Assembly (NCBI RefSeq): GCF_001571145.1
Contig: NZ_BCTF01000018.1
Location: 54,989 to 118,988, forward strand
Length of the DNA: 64,000 nt
From: Hydrogenophaga flava NBRC 102514
GTDB lineage: Bacteria > Pseudomonadota > Gammaproteobacteria > Burkholderiales > Burkholderiaceae_C
Reading direction: 5' to 3'
The position numbers and the translations under genes are program-made. Shown here piece after piece: positions 19,004 to 27,894 of the stretch (position 1 is the first letter of the stretch; the number at the start of each line of letters is the position of its first letter). The notes below the pieces were generated by a model that was not told the origin of the DNA, ran no database searches, and worked only from the letters and a program-made list of their open reading frames with translations.

Positions 19004-19031
19004 TTGCACCGCAGGTCATTCAAGCTATAAT
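19004..19031 (+). promoter_or_regulatory. Candidate sigma-70 promoter for rpmF
   Basis: A perfect TATAAT (19026-19031) is preceded by TTGCAC (19004-19009) with a 16-base spacer. It starts 14 bases after the yceD stop and would give a leader of about 80 nt ahead of rpmF. Confidence 0.55.
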
Positions 19032-19119
19032 CCTTGGCTTTGCGCTGCCGCCCGGATAAGAGGGCAGGACTGCTGATTGGCGCAACCCACCAACACCCAA
19101 CCGATTCCAGGAGCCCATC

Positions 19120-19302
19120 ATGGCCGTCCAGCAAAACAAAAAGTCCCCTTCCAAGCGCGGTACGCATCGTTCGCACAATGCGCTGACCGTGCCCGGTATC
19201 GCTGTGGAGCCCACCACCGGCGAGACCCATCTGCGTCACCACATCAGCCCCAATGGCTTCTACCGTGGTCGCCAGGTGCTGAAGAACAAGTCCGAAGCCT
19301 GA
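19120..19302 (+). CDS. rpmF: 50S ribosomal protein L32
   Basis: The 60-residue basic protein has the L32 start [20 protein letters not shown] and the conserved [18 protein letters not shown]. Like most betaproteobacterial L32 proteins it lacks the zinc-binding CxxC pairs. It is followed by an intrinsic terminator 76 bases downstream, so read-through to plsX is probably partial. Confidence 0.97.
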   Translation: MAVQQNKKSPSKRGTHRSHNALTVPGIAVEPTTGETHLRHHISPNGFYRGRQVLKNKSEA

Positions 19303-19377
19303 GTTCTGGGCGGCTCCATCCTGCCGCTTTTGTGCGCCGGATGCTGTGATTGCCGTCTGCAACCAGGTCCAGTACGG

Positions 19378-19406
19378 GCCCGCATGAGCACCATGCGGGC
19401 TTTTTT
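19378..19406 (+). terminator. Intrinsic terminator between rpmF and plsX
   Basis: GCCCGCAT (19378-19385) and ATGCGGGC (19393-19400) form an 8-base-pair stem with a 7-base loop followed by six Ts. It separates high-level L32 expression from the lipid genes. Confidence 0.92.
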
Positions 19407-19451
19407 CTTGTTGGTGGTACTGCTTTGCAGTGCCCACATCGGGGCATTGAC

Positions 19452-20513
19452 ATGATTACCGTTGCCGTGGATTGCATGGGGGGAGACGTCGGTCCGGCGG
19501 CCACCCTGCCGGCCTGCGCGGCCTTTCTTGCCAGCCACCCGCAGGCCCAGTTGCTCCTGGTGGGGCAGCCGGAGGCATTCAAGTCCTGGCCTCAGTTGCT
19601 CAACAACGTCCGTTGCCGGGTTGTGCATGCATCCGAGGTGGTCACGATGGATGACCCGGTCGAGGTGGCCATGCGCCGGAAGAAGGACTCTTCCATGCGT
19701 GTGGCGATCCAGCAGGTCAAAGATGGTGCGGCTCAGGCGGCTGTTTCCGCCGGAAACACCGGCGCCCTGATGGCTATCTCCCGTTATCTGCTCAAGACGA
19801 TGGAGGGCATTGACCGCCCCGCCATCGCCAGTCAGATGCCCAATGCCCGCGGTGGCGCGACCACCGTGCTGGACTTGGGGGCCAACGTGGACTGCACCGC
19901 CGAGCACCTGCTTCAGTTTGCCGTCATGGGATCTGCCTTGGTCGTGGCAATCTCGGGCAGGGAAGATCCGACGGTGGGGTTGCTCAATGTCGGCGAGGAA
20001 GTGATCAAGGGCAGCGAGGTGATCAAGCAGGCCGGTGTTCTGCTGCGAAACGCAGCTAACACCGGTGATCTCAACTTTTTCGGCAATGTCGAGGGCAACG
20101 ACATCTTCAAGGGCACGACGGACATCGTGGTGTGTGATGGATTTGTCGGCAATGTGGCGCTCAAGGCCAGCGAAGGGCTGGCTACCATGATTGGCGGTTT
20201 CATCAAGGCCGAGTTTTCGCGCAGCATTTTTACGAAACTGGGGGCGTTGTTTGCCTATCCGGTGATATCTGCGTTTAAAAAACGCATGGACTATCGTCGC
20301 TACAACGGTGCTGCTCTGCTCGGCTTGCGTGGGCTGGTGTTCAAAAGCCATGGATCGGCCGACGCTTTCGCTTTTGAACAGGCCTTGGCCCGGGCTTATG
20401 ATGCGGCCCACAATCAGTTGCTCGAGAAGGTCCGGGAGCGTATTGCACACGCGGCACCGCTCATCAATCCAGAAGCGATCCCCAGCGATCTCAAGAGCAT
20501 TCCGACGATCTGA
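19452..20513 (+). CDS. plsX: Phosphate acyltransferase PlsX
   Basis: The 353-residue protein starts [15 protein letters not shown], the PlsX signature, and includes [10 protein letters not shown] and [16 protein letters not shown]. It converts acyl-ACP to acyl-phosphate for phospholipid synthesis at the inner membrane. It heads the plsX-fabH-fabD-fabG-acpP-fabF cluster; fabH begins 20 bases downstream. The frame is open to 19350, but that segment contains the upstream terminator, so ATG 19452 is the start. Confidence 0.97.
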   Translation: MITVAVDCMGGDVGPAATLPACAAFLASHPQAQLLLVGQPEAFKSWPQLLNNVRCRVVHASEVVTMDDPVEVAMRRKKDSSMRVAIQQVKDGAAQAAVSAGNTGALMAISRYLLKTMEGIDRPAIASQMPNARGGATTVLDLGANVDCTAEHLLQFAVMGSALVVAISGREDPTVGLLNVGEEVIKGSEVIKQAGVLLRNAANTGDLNFFGNVEGNDIFKGTTDIVVCDGFVGNVALKASEGLATMIGGFIKAEFSRSIFTKLGALFAYPVISAFKKRMDYRRYNGAALLGLRGLVFKSHGSADAFAFEQALARAYDAAHNQLLEKVRERIAHAAPLINPEAIPSDLKSIPTI

Positions 20514-20533
20514 GACCTTCTCCCCTGCCTCGC

Positions 20534-21511
20534 ATGACACGTTTTGCCCGCATCACTGGCACCGGCAGTTGCCTGCCGCCTCAGCGCCTGACCAATGCCG
20601 ACATGGTGGGTCGTTTGAAAGAGCGGGGTGTTGAAACCAGTGACGACTGGATCGTTGAGCGCACAGGGATCCGGGCGCGGCACTTTGTGGGCGACGGGGT
20701 CTTCTCTAGCGATCTGGCTGCTGAAGCCTGCCGCAAGGCGTTGTCTGCCGCCCAGGTCGGTCCTGGCGATATCGATCTGATCATCGTGGCCACGTCGACA
20801 CCCGACATGGTGTTTCCTTCTACGGCCGCCATCCTTCAGCACAAGTTGGGCATCGCTGGCTGCCCTGTGTTCGATGTGCAAGCCGTTTGCAGTGGCTTCA
20901 TTTACGCACTCACGGTGGCTGATGCCATGATCCGAACAGGATCTGCCAGCAAGGCGCTGGTGGTGGGGTCCGAGGTGTTTTCGCGCCTGCTGGATTTCAA
21001 CGACCGCACCACCTGCGTGCTGTTTGGCGATGGTGCTGGTGCGGTGGTGCTGGAGGCCAGCGATGCGCCCGGGATTCTGGCGACCGATATTCATGCGGAT
21101 GGCAAGCATGTGGGCATTCTGTGCGTGCCAGGGCACGTCAGCGGCGGCCAAATTCTGGGTGATCCTCTGCTCAAGATGGATGGTCAGGCTGTCTTCAAGC
21201 TGGCCGTCGGCGTGCTGGAGGAGACTGCACGTGCGGCGCTGGCGAAGGCTGGTCGCACCGAGGCGGACATCGACTGGCTGATTCCCCATCAGGCGAACAT
21301 CCGCATCATGGCTGGCACAGCGCGCAAGCTGAAGCTGCCCATGGACAAGGTGGTGGTCACTGTAGACCAGCATGGCAACACCTCGGCGGCCTCGATCCCG
21401 CTGGCAATGGACCATGCAGTTCGCAACGGCCAGGTCAAGAAAGGCGACACGTTGCTGCTGGAAGGTGTGGGCGGTGGGTTTACCTGGGGTTCGGTGCTGT
21501 TGGACTTCTGA
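20534..21511 (+). CDS. fabH: 3-oxoacyl-ACP synthase III
   Basis: The 325-residue enzyme has the complete KAS III triad: Cys119 in QAVCSGF, His252 in IPHQANIRI and Asn282 in QHGNTSAAS. It condenses acetyl-CoA with malonyl-ACP to start each fatty acid. The chain begins [16 protein letters not shown] with the usual short N-terminus. Confidence 0.97.
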   Translation: MTRFARITGTGSCLPPQRLTNADMVGRLKERGVETSDDWIVERTGIRARHFVGDGVFSSDLAAEACRKALSAAQVGPGDIDLIIVATSTPDMVFPSTAAILQHKLGIAGCPVFDVQAVCSGFIYALTVADAMIRTGSASKALVVGSEVFSRLLDFNDRTTCVLFGDGAGAVVLEASDAPGILATDIHADGKHVGILCVPGHVSGGQILGDPLLKMDGQAVFKLAVGVLEETARAALAKAGRTEADIDWLIPHQANIRIMAGTARKLKLPMDKVVVTVDQHGNTSAASIPLAMDHAVRNGQVKKGDTLLLEGVGGGFTWGSVLLDF

Positions 21512-21570
21512 GTCCTTCTTGGCGGTTGGCTCCTTTGCCTGTTTCTTGTTGATTCATTGCGGATACGTCC

Positions 21571-22521
21571 ATGACCGAATTTGCATTCGTCTTTCCCGGC
21601 CAGGGCTCTCAGGCCGTCGGCATGCTCGACGCCTGGGGTGACCATCCGGAGGTGGCCCTGGCGGTCCAGGAGGCTTCTGATGCCCTGGGTGAAAACCTTG
21701 GTCTTCTGATCAAAGAGGGCCCCAAGGAAGCGCTGGCGCTGACCACCAACACCCAGCCCGTGATGCTGGTGGCGGGCGTTGCTGCCTGGCGCGTCTGGTG
21801 CGCAGAAGGCGGGGCAGCCCCGTCCGTCGTGGCTGGGCATTCACTGGGCGAATACAGTGCTCTGGTGGCTTCTGGCGTGCTGACTTTGGCGCAAGCGGCG
21901 CCGTTGGTGCGTTTTCGTGCAGCGGCCATGCAGGAGGCTGTGCCGGTCGGAACGGGGGCGATGGCCGCCATCCTGGGTATGGACTCTGACAAAGTGATCG
22001 AGGGATGTGCTGAGGCGCAGGCCTGCTTCCCCTTGGGCAGTGGCGAGGTCGTGGAAGCGGTCAACTTCAACGACCCCGCGCAGACCGTGATCGCTGGCAG
22101 CAAGGCTGCGGTCGAGAAGGCTTGCGAGGTGCTCAAAGCCAATGGCGCCAAGCGGGCCCTGCCGTTGCCGGTGTCAGCGCCGTTCCACTCCAGCCTGATG
22201 AAACCCGCTGCTGACAAACTGCGCGAAAAACTCGCGACCACGCCAATGGCGGCGCCCCGGATTCCGGTGCTCAACAACATTGATGTGTCGGTGGAGTCCG
22301 ATGTGGACGGCATCCGCGATGCACTGTTCCGTCAGGCGTTCGGTCCGGTCCGATGGGTGGAGTGCGTGCGTGCAATCAAGGCACGTGGCGTCACCACGCT
22401 GGTCGAATGTGGTCCAGGCAAGGTGCTGGCCGGCATGACCAAGCGCATCGACGGCGAGCTGACCGGAGCGGCGTTCTACGATCCGGCCACACTGGCCGAA
22501 GTGAAAAAACTGCTGGTCTGA
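21571..22521 (+). CDS. fabD: Malonyl-CoA:ACP transacylase
   Basis: The 316-residue protein has FVFPGQGSQAVGM at the N-terminus, the nucleophile Ser91 in AGHSLGEYSAL, and the PVSAPFHSSLM histidine segment. It charges ACP with malonate for chain elongation. It lies 59 bases after fabH and 13 bases before fabG. Confidence 0.97.
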   Translation: MTEFAFVFPGQGSQAVGMLDAWGDHPEVALAVQEASDALGENLGLLIKEGPKEALALTTNTQPVMLVAGVAAWRVWCAEGGAAPSVVAGHSLGEYSALVASGVLTLAQAAPLVRFRAAAMQEAVPVGTGAMAAILGMDSDKVIEGCAEAQACFPLGSGEVVEAVNFNDPAQTVIAGSKAAVEKACEVLKANGAKRALPLPVSAPFHSSLMKPAADKLREKLATTPMAAPRIPVLNNIDVSVESDVDGIRDALFRQAFGPVRWVECVRAIKARGVTTLVECGPGKVLAGMTKRIDGELTGAAFYDPATLAEVKKLLV

Positions 22522-22534
22522 TGGAGAAACTGGT

Positions 22535-23296
22535 ATGTCCGAAGTGAAGTTTGCGGGTCAGGTGGCCCTGGTGACCGGTGCTTCCCGTGGCATCGGCGCG
22601 TTCATCGCGGCCGAGCTGGTGGCGAAGGGGCTGATCGTCGTCGGCACAGCCACTTCCGATGAAGGGGCTGCCAAGATATCGAGTGCACTGAAAGCGGTGC
22701 CCGGGGCGGTCGAGGGTTGCCGAGGGGCGAAGCTTGATGTGAACGATGGCACCGCTGCCGAGGCATTGATCGACGAAATGACCAAAGCCCATGGTGCGCT
22801 GCACGTGCTGGTCAACAACGCAGGCATCACGCGTGACATGCTGGCCATGCGCCTCAAGGATGAAGACTGGGACGCGGTGCTCGACACCAACCTCAAGGCG
22901 GTGTTCCGCATGAGCCGTGCGGTGATCCGCCCCATGATGAAGCAGCGCTATGGACGCATCATCAGCATCACCAGTGTGGTCGGTGCTTCTGGCAATCCTG
23001 GACAGGCGAACTACGCGGCAGCGAAGGCGGGCGTTGCGGGCATGACTCGCGCGCTGGCGCGTGAACTGGGCAGTCGCAACATCACGGTCAACTGTGTGGC
23101 GCCTGGTTTCATTGAAACCGACATGACGGCCTCGCTGCCAGAAGAACAGCAGAAGGCCCTGCTGGGTCAGATTCCCTTGGGTCATCTGGGCAAGCCTTCT
23201 GACATCGCGCATGCAGTGGCCTACTTGGCCAGCCCGCAGGCTGGCTACGTGACGGGGCAGGAACTGCACGTCAACGGCGGCATGTTCATGGCCTGA
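22535..23296 (+). CDS. fabG: 3-oxoacyl-ACP reductase
   Basis: The 253-residue short-chain dehydrogenase has the cofactor loop VTGASRGIG (14-22), NNAG, the Ser of ITSVVGASG with the YAAAK dyad, and the terminal GMFMA. It reduces 3-oxoacyl-ACP with NADPH. Its place between fabD and acpP identifies it as FabG rather than another SDR. Confidence 0.97.
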   Translation: MSEVKFAGQVALVTGASRGIGAFIAAELVAKGLIVVGTATSDEGAAKISSALKAVPGAVEGCRGAKLDVNDGTAAEALIDEMTKAHGALHVLVNNAGITRDMLAMRLKDEDWDAVLDTNLKAVFRMSRAVIRPMMKQRYGRIISITSVVGASGNPGQANYAAAKAGVAGMTRALARELGSRNITVNCVAPGFIETDMTASLPEEQQKALLGQIPLGHLGKPSDIAHAVAYLASPQAGYVTGQELHVNGGMFMA

Positions 23297-23638
<342 letters not shown>

Positions 23639-23645
23639 TGCACCC

Positions 23646-24890
23646 ATGAGCCGTCGTCGCGTCGTCGTGACCGGCCTGGGTTGTGTCTCGCCCGTGGGTA
23701 ACACGGTGCCTGAAGCCTGGGCCAACCTTGTCGCCGGACAGTCCGGCATTGACCTGATCACCAGGTTCGATGCCTCTGGCATGTCCTGCAAGATCGCTGG
23801 TGAGGTTAAGGGGTTTGATCTGGAGTCCTACATCAGCGCCAAAGAGGCGCGGTCGATGGACACCTTCATCCACTACGGGATCGCTGCAGCCCATCAGGCT
23901 GTGGTTGATTCGGGTCTGCCCACGGGCGAGGCGCTGGATGACGAGCTGGCCACGCGCATCGGCTGCATCGTGGGGTCCGGCATTGGCGGGCTTCCGTTGA
24001 TCGAAGAAACCCACGCCGAGTATGTCAATCGTGGTGCACGGCGGATTTCACCGTTCTTTGTCCCGGCATCGATCATCAACATGATCTCTGGACATGTCTC
24101 GATGCGCTTCGGGTTCAAGGGGCCGAACCTGGCTGTGGTAACGGCCTGCACCACCGGCCTGCATTGCATCGGTGAAGGGGCTCGGAAGATCGAGTACGGG
24201 GACGCCGATGTGATCGTTGCAGGTGGTTCCGAAGCCACGGCCTCTCCTCTGGGTGTCGGTGGTTTCGCTGCCATGCGGGCGCTTTCCACCCGCAACGACG
24301 ACCCCAAAACGGCCTCCCGCCCCTGGGACAAGAACCGCGACGGATTTGTGCTGGGAGAAGGCGCTGGTGTGATGGTGCTTGAAGAATACGAGCATGCCAA
24401 AGCCCGCGGCGCCAAGATCTACGCTGAGGTGATCGGGTACGGCATGAGCGCCGATGCTGGCCACATGACTGCGCCGAGTATGGATGGGCCCCGCCGCGCC
24501 ATGGTCAATGGCCTGCGCAACGCGGGCATCAATGCCGATCAAGTGGACTACCTGAATGCCCACGGGACTTCTACGCCACTGGGTGATGTGAATGAGAGCA
24601 ATGCCATCAAGGCGGCGCTCGGTGATCATGCCCGCAAGATCGTCGTGAACTCGACAAAGTCCATGACGGGGCATTTGCTGGGTGGGGCAGGCGGCATTGA
24701 AAGCGTGTTCACTGTGCTGGCGGTGCATCACCAGAAGAGTCCCCCGACCATCAACATCTTCAATCAGGATCCTGAGTGCGATCTGGACTACTGCGCCAAT
24801 ACCGCGCGAGATATGAAGATTGATGTCGCGGTGAAGAACAACTTCGGCTTTGGCGGTACCAACGGCACCCTGGTGTTCAAGCGCGTCTGA
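23646..24890 (+). CDS. fabF: 3-oxoacyl-ACP synthase II
   Basis: The 414-residue KAS II has catalytic Cys168 in VTACTTGLHC, and the two histidine motifs NAHGTSTPLGD and STKSMTGHLLGGAGG. It performs chain elongation, including the temperature-sensitive C16:1 to C18:1 step. It ends the fab cluster; a strong hairpin follows 39 bases after the stop. Confidence 0.98.
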   Translation: MSRRRVVVTGLGCVSPVGNTVPEAWANLVAGQSGIDLITRFDASGMSCKIAGEVKGFDLESYISAKEARSMDTFIHYGIAAAHQAVVDSGLPTGEALDDELATRIGCIVGSGIGGLPLIEETHAEYVNRGARRISPFFVPASIINMISGHVSMRFGFKGPNLAVVTACTTGLHCIGEGARKIEYGDADVIVAGGSEATASPLGVGGFAAMRALSTRNDDPKTASRPWDKNRDGFVLGEGAGVMVLEEYEHAKARGAKIYAEVIGYGMSADAGHMTAPSMDGPRRAMVNGLRNAGINADQVDYLNAHGTSTPLGDVNESNAIKAALGDHARKIVVNSTKSMTGHLLGGAGGIESVFTVLAVHHQKSPPTINIFNQDPECDLDYCANTARDMKIDVAVKNNFGFGGTNGTLVFKRV

Positions 24891-24928
24891 CGAACCTTGT
24901 TCGGACGCAGTCCTTCCCGAACATGCGC

Positions 24929-24971
24929 AACGCCCCATCGGTCACGTACCCGGCGGGGCGTTCGTCTTTTT
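24929..24971 (+). terminator. Intrinsic terminator after fabF
   Basis: AACGCCCC (24929-24936) and GGGGCGTT (24955-24962) form an 8-base-pair stem with an 18-base loop, followed by CGTC and TTTTT (24967-24971). It overlaps the first codons of the longest reading of the next ORF and therefore argues for a later start of that gene. Confidence 0.75.
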
Positions 24972-24982
24972 GTGCCCGCCTG

Positions 24983-25378
24983 ATGTGCGGTGCTGGCCTG
25001 TTGGGCCTGCTGGCCGTGCTCATGGGCTTCATTTACGGTTCATGGCGGACGGCCGTGTTCTGTGGTGTGGTCTGGTGCGTGTGGTTGTTGCTGGCGATGT
25101 GGACTTGGCGGCGGATGCCGCGAGGAAAGTTGGCATGGCAGTCGGATCGGGTGCGGTCCGAGGTTCCTTTGGGTTCTTCAGGCGTCTGGTTTTGGGCCAG
25201 TGAGGCGTATCAGGAGGGCGTGGAGCTGAACAGGGTGGAGCGCGTGTATGACCTGCAGCGGGCCATGTTGCTGCGACTACACAATCCCGACGGTGCGTGC
25301 ACCTGGATCTGGGTGGAGCGGTTGGCGGAGCCGACCCGATGGCTCGATCTCCGGCGGGCGCTCCTTGCCCATGCCTGA
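24983..25378 (+). CDS. Conserved small membrane protein before rpoE, function unknown
   Basis: The 131-residue product begins at ATG 24983 with two adjacent membrane helices (CGAGLLGLLAVLMGFIYGSW and AVFCGVVWCVWLLLAMWTW). A soluble C-terminal part is rich in Trp and Arg. The frame also allows ATG 24923 (20 residues longer), but that extension is encoded by the fabF terminator hairpin, so I prefer the shorter form. The position, 57 bases upstream of the envelope-stress sigma factor, suggests a link to that module, but no known domain is visible to me. Confidence 0.6.
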   Translation: MCGAGLLGLLAVLMGFIYGSWRTAVFCGVVWCVWLLLAMWTWRRMPRGKLAWQSDRVRSEVPLGSSGVWFWASEAYQEGVELNRVERVYDLQRAMLLRLHNPDGACTWIWVERLAEPTRWLDLRRALLAHA

Positions 25379-25435
25379 CGGCCAGCGCTGGCTCGAACCT
25401 TTGGGGTATATTTCCGCGGCCCTCATACCCGCTGC

Positions 25436-26080
25436 ATGACTCCTTCCGACGACCACTCAGCCCCACCCTCTCCTGACAGCGATGCCATGCTGGTCCAGCG
25501 CACACTGGGCGGGGAAATGCGGGCTTATGAGCTCTTGGTCATCAAATACCAGCGCCGTGTGGAGCGCCTGATCGGGCGCATGGTCCGCGACAGCGATCTG
25601 GTTCAGGACATCGCTCAGGAGACGTTCATCCGTGCCTACCGGGCGCTGGCCCAGTTCCGTGGGGATGCCCAGTTCTACACCTGGCTCTACCGGATTGCCG
25701 TCAATACCGCCAAGAAGCAGCTGCTGGAGCTCAAGCGGGACCCGCTGGTCTTCCAGTCCCAGCTCAATTCCGGAGACGATGACGAAACTTCTTCGGCGGA
25801 ACGCGAACTAAACAGCAGCGCAGCCGATACCGAGACCCCTGAGGCGGTGTTGGCCAGCAAAGAGATTGCCCAGGCAGTGAACGCGGTGATGGATGCATTG
25901 CCCGAAGAGTTGCGCATGGCCATCACTTTGCGTGAAATCGAGGGGTTGAGCTATGAAGAGATTGCCTTGGCGCTCGATTGTCCGATCGGAACCGTGCGTT
26001 CCCGGATCTTCCGAGCGCGCGAAGCGATCTCTTCCCGAATCAAGCCCATGCTGGAGCGTCAATCCGGCAAGCGCTGGTGA
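25436..26080 (+). CDS. rpoE: ECF sigma factor RpoE/AlgU
   Basis: The 214-residue protein has region 2 (YQRRVERLIGRMVRDSDLVQDIAQETFIRAYRALAQFRGDAQFYTWLYRIAVN) and region 4 (LPEELRMAITLREIEGLSYEEIALALDCPIGTVRSRIFRARE). These are the hallmarks of the RpoE/AlgU envelope-stress factor. The linker contains an acidic patch (GDDDETSSAERE). It is followed by rseA, rseB and mucD, the classical anti-sigma and protease set. Confidence 0.96.
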   Translation: MTPSDDHSAPPSPDSDAMLVQRTLGGEMRAYELLVIKYQRRVERLIGRMVRDSDLVQDIAQETFIRAYRALAQFRGDAQFYTWLYRIAVNTAKKQLLELKRDPLVFQSQLNSGDDDETSSAERELNSSAADTETPEAVLASKEIAQAVNAVMDALPEELRMAITLREIEGLSYEEIALALDCPIGTVRSRIFRAREAISSRIKPMLERQSGKRW

Positions 26081-26113
26081 GATTGATTTGTTGATGCCGG
26101 AACACCGAATCGG

Positions 26114-26773
26114 ATGTCGAACATGAATGCCGTCCCAATCCATGAGACCCCAACGTCAGGCCAGATGCTTGTCCGTGAGCGCCACCGCGAGGCGCTCTCT
26201 GCACTGCTCGATGGAGAGGTGCGCGCGGATGACCTGGATGCTCTGCTCTCGCTTGGATCAGAAGAGATGGCGGCCCTGCAGCCCGACGGGCAAAGCTACG
26301 AGCTGATTGGCGACGTTCTGCGTGGGCGGTCCGTGCAGGGCTCGGTCGGCGCGGCTGCATTTGCCGGGGCGGTCATGGCTCGTTTGCACGATGAACCTCT
26401 GGCTCAGCCTCAGCCCGTGGTACAGCAGACTGGAGCAGGCCGGCCCGTGGCGGCCAATGACGCTGTGTTTCGCTGGAAGCTGGTGGCGGGTCTTGCTTCG
26501 CTCGCAGCCGTTGTCGCCGTGACCTGGACCATCGGTGTGGGGGGGCAGGGCGGCAATTTGACTGGGCCTCAGATGGCAAACGCCAGTCCGGTGGCGGAGC
26601 CGGTCTCGGCAAGCCAACCGGTGGTGGTGCAAACCGCTCAAGGGCAAGTGCTGCGCGATGCCCGGCTTGAACAGCTGCTGTCCGAGCATCGCCAGTTTGG
26701 CGGAATGTCTGCGCTGCAGGCCCCCGCCGGGTTCCTCCGCAACGCGACCTACGATGCCGCTCCGCAGCGCTGA
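26114..26773 (+). CDS. rseA: Anti-sigma-E factor RseA
   Basis: The 219-residue protein has an N-terminal cytoplasmic domain (REALSALLDGEVRADDLDALLSL) that matches the sigma-binding RseA fold. A membrane helix lies at about 118-138 (WKLVAGLASLAAVVAVTWTIG) and a periplasmic tail follows. It would hold RpoE inactive at the membrane until cleaved. The annotation rests on topology, the short N-terminal motif and position between rpoE and rseB. ATG 26123 (MNAVPI) is an alternative start. Confidence 0.9.
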   Translation: MSNMNAVPIHETPTSGQMLVRERHREALSALLDGEVRADDLDALLSLGSEEMAALQPDGQSYELIGDVLRGRSVQGSVGAAAFAGAVMARLHDEPLAQPQPVVQQTGAGRPVAANDAVFRWKLVAGLASLAAVVAVTWTIGVGGQGGNLTGPQMANASPVAEPVSASQPVVVQTAQGQVLRDARLEQLLSEHRQFGGMSALQAPAGFLRNATYDAAPQR

Positions 26774-26780
26774 GGCCGAC

Positions 26781-27815
26781 ATGGGTAGTGCTGCTTCGTT
26801 GTGTATGTCGTCAGCGCGCAAGGCCTGGACCCGCTGGCCTGTGGTGGGGTTACTGGCTCTGGGGTTGTGGCAGTCGTCCTTTGCACAAACTGCGCCCGCT
26901 GCATCGCAGTCCTCACGGTCCATCACCGAGTGGCTCACGCGCATGCACGAGGCCTCCCGGCAGCGGGCCTACACGGGGACCTTGGTCGTATCGGCTGGTT
27001 CGGCCATGTCTGCCTCGCGCATCTGGCATGTCTGCGATGGCACGCAACAGATGGAGCGCGTGGAGACGCTGACGGGTGCGCCACGCTCAACCATTCGCCA
27101 CAACAACGACGTGATCACCTTTGCGCCTGATCACAAGGTGGCCTGGGTGGACAAGCGCGAGTCGCTGGGCGTGTTTCCCGAGCTGCTGCGCACACCCAGC
27201 AACGCCATCCCAGACTTCTACAGCGTGAGCGAATCGGGCGTCGAAAGGGTGGCGGGTCATCTGGCCGATGTGGTGCAGATCGCCCCGCGCGATGCGCTGC
27301 GTTTCGGCTATCGCATCTGGTCGGAAAAGAAGACGGGCCTGGTGGTGAAGCTGCAGACCTTGGGTGAGCAGGGCGCTGTGCTGGAGCAGGTGGCATTTTC
27401 TGAGTTGCAGCTGGATGCGCCGGTCCGGATGGACAAGCTCAAAAGGCTGATGGGCGACACCAAGGGCTATGAAGTGCATCGTCAGACCCTGCGAAAGACC
27501 ACGCCTGAGGCGGAGGGCTGGCGATTGAAGGAGCCCGTTCCTGGCTTCCAGTCCATGAGCTGCCACACCAGGGAAGACGACACCGGCGCATCCGGGGCGG
27601 CTCCCATGCAGTGGGTGTTTTCGGACGGCCTTGCTTCGGTTTCGTTGTTTGTTGAGCCGTTTGATTCGCAGCGCCATGGGGCGGAGAAGTCGGCTGTGAC
27701 CGGTGCGACCCACTCCCTCACCAAGCGCATTGGCGCCTACTGGCTGACCGCACTTGGAGAGGTGCCTCCGGCCACGCTCAAGCGGTTTGCTTCGGCTCTT
27801 GATCGCACCCGTTGA
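26781..27815 (+). CDS. rseB: Sigma-E regulatory protein RseB/MucB
   Basis: The 344-residue protein has a signal peptide (KAWTRWPVVGLLALGLWQSSFAQ). The mature part begins ITEWLTRMHEASRQRAYTGTLVVSAG, the MucB/RseB start. It has two lipoprotein-like domains, the second with EGWRLKEPVPGFQSMS. In the periplasm it binds RseA and shields it from DegS; lipids and lipopolysaccharide release it. ATG 26781 has CTGAGGCCGAC upstream; 26805 is an alternative. Confidence 0.93.
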   Translation: MGSAASLCMSSARKAWTRWPVVGLLALGLWQSSFAQTAPAASQSSRSITEWLTRMHEASRQRAYTGTLVVSAGSAMSASRIWHVCDGTQQMERVETLTGAPRSTIRHNNDVITFAPDHKVAWVDKRESLGVFPELLRTPSNAIPDFYSVSESGVERVAGHLADVVQIAPRDALRFGYRIWSEKKTGLVVKLQTLGEQGAVLEQVAFSELQLDAPVRMDKLKRLMGDTKGYEVHRQTLRKTTPEAEGWRLKEPVPGFQSMSCHTREDDTGASGAAPMQWVFSDGLASVSLFVEPFDSQRHGAEKSAVTGATHSLTKRIGAYWLTALGEVPPATLKRFASALDRTR

Positions 27816-27894
27816 AACCTGAGAAACAGCCACCATCGTGTGGCTGCCGGGTAATCCTGTGTCTGCGAAAAACTCTTGTACCGCGAGGATGAAC

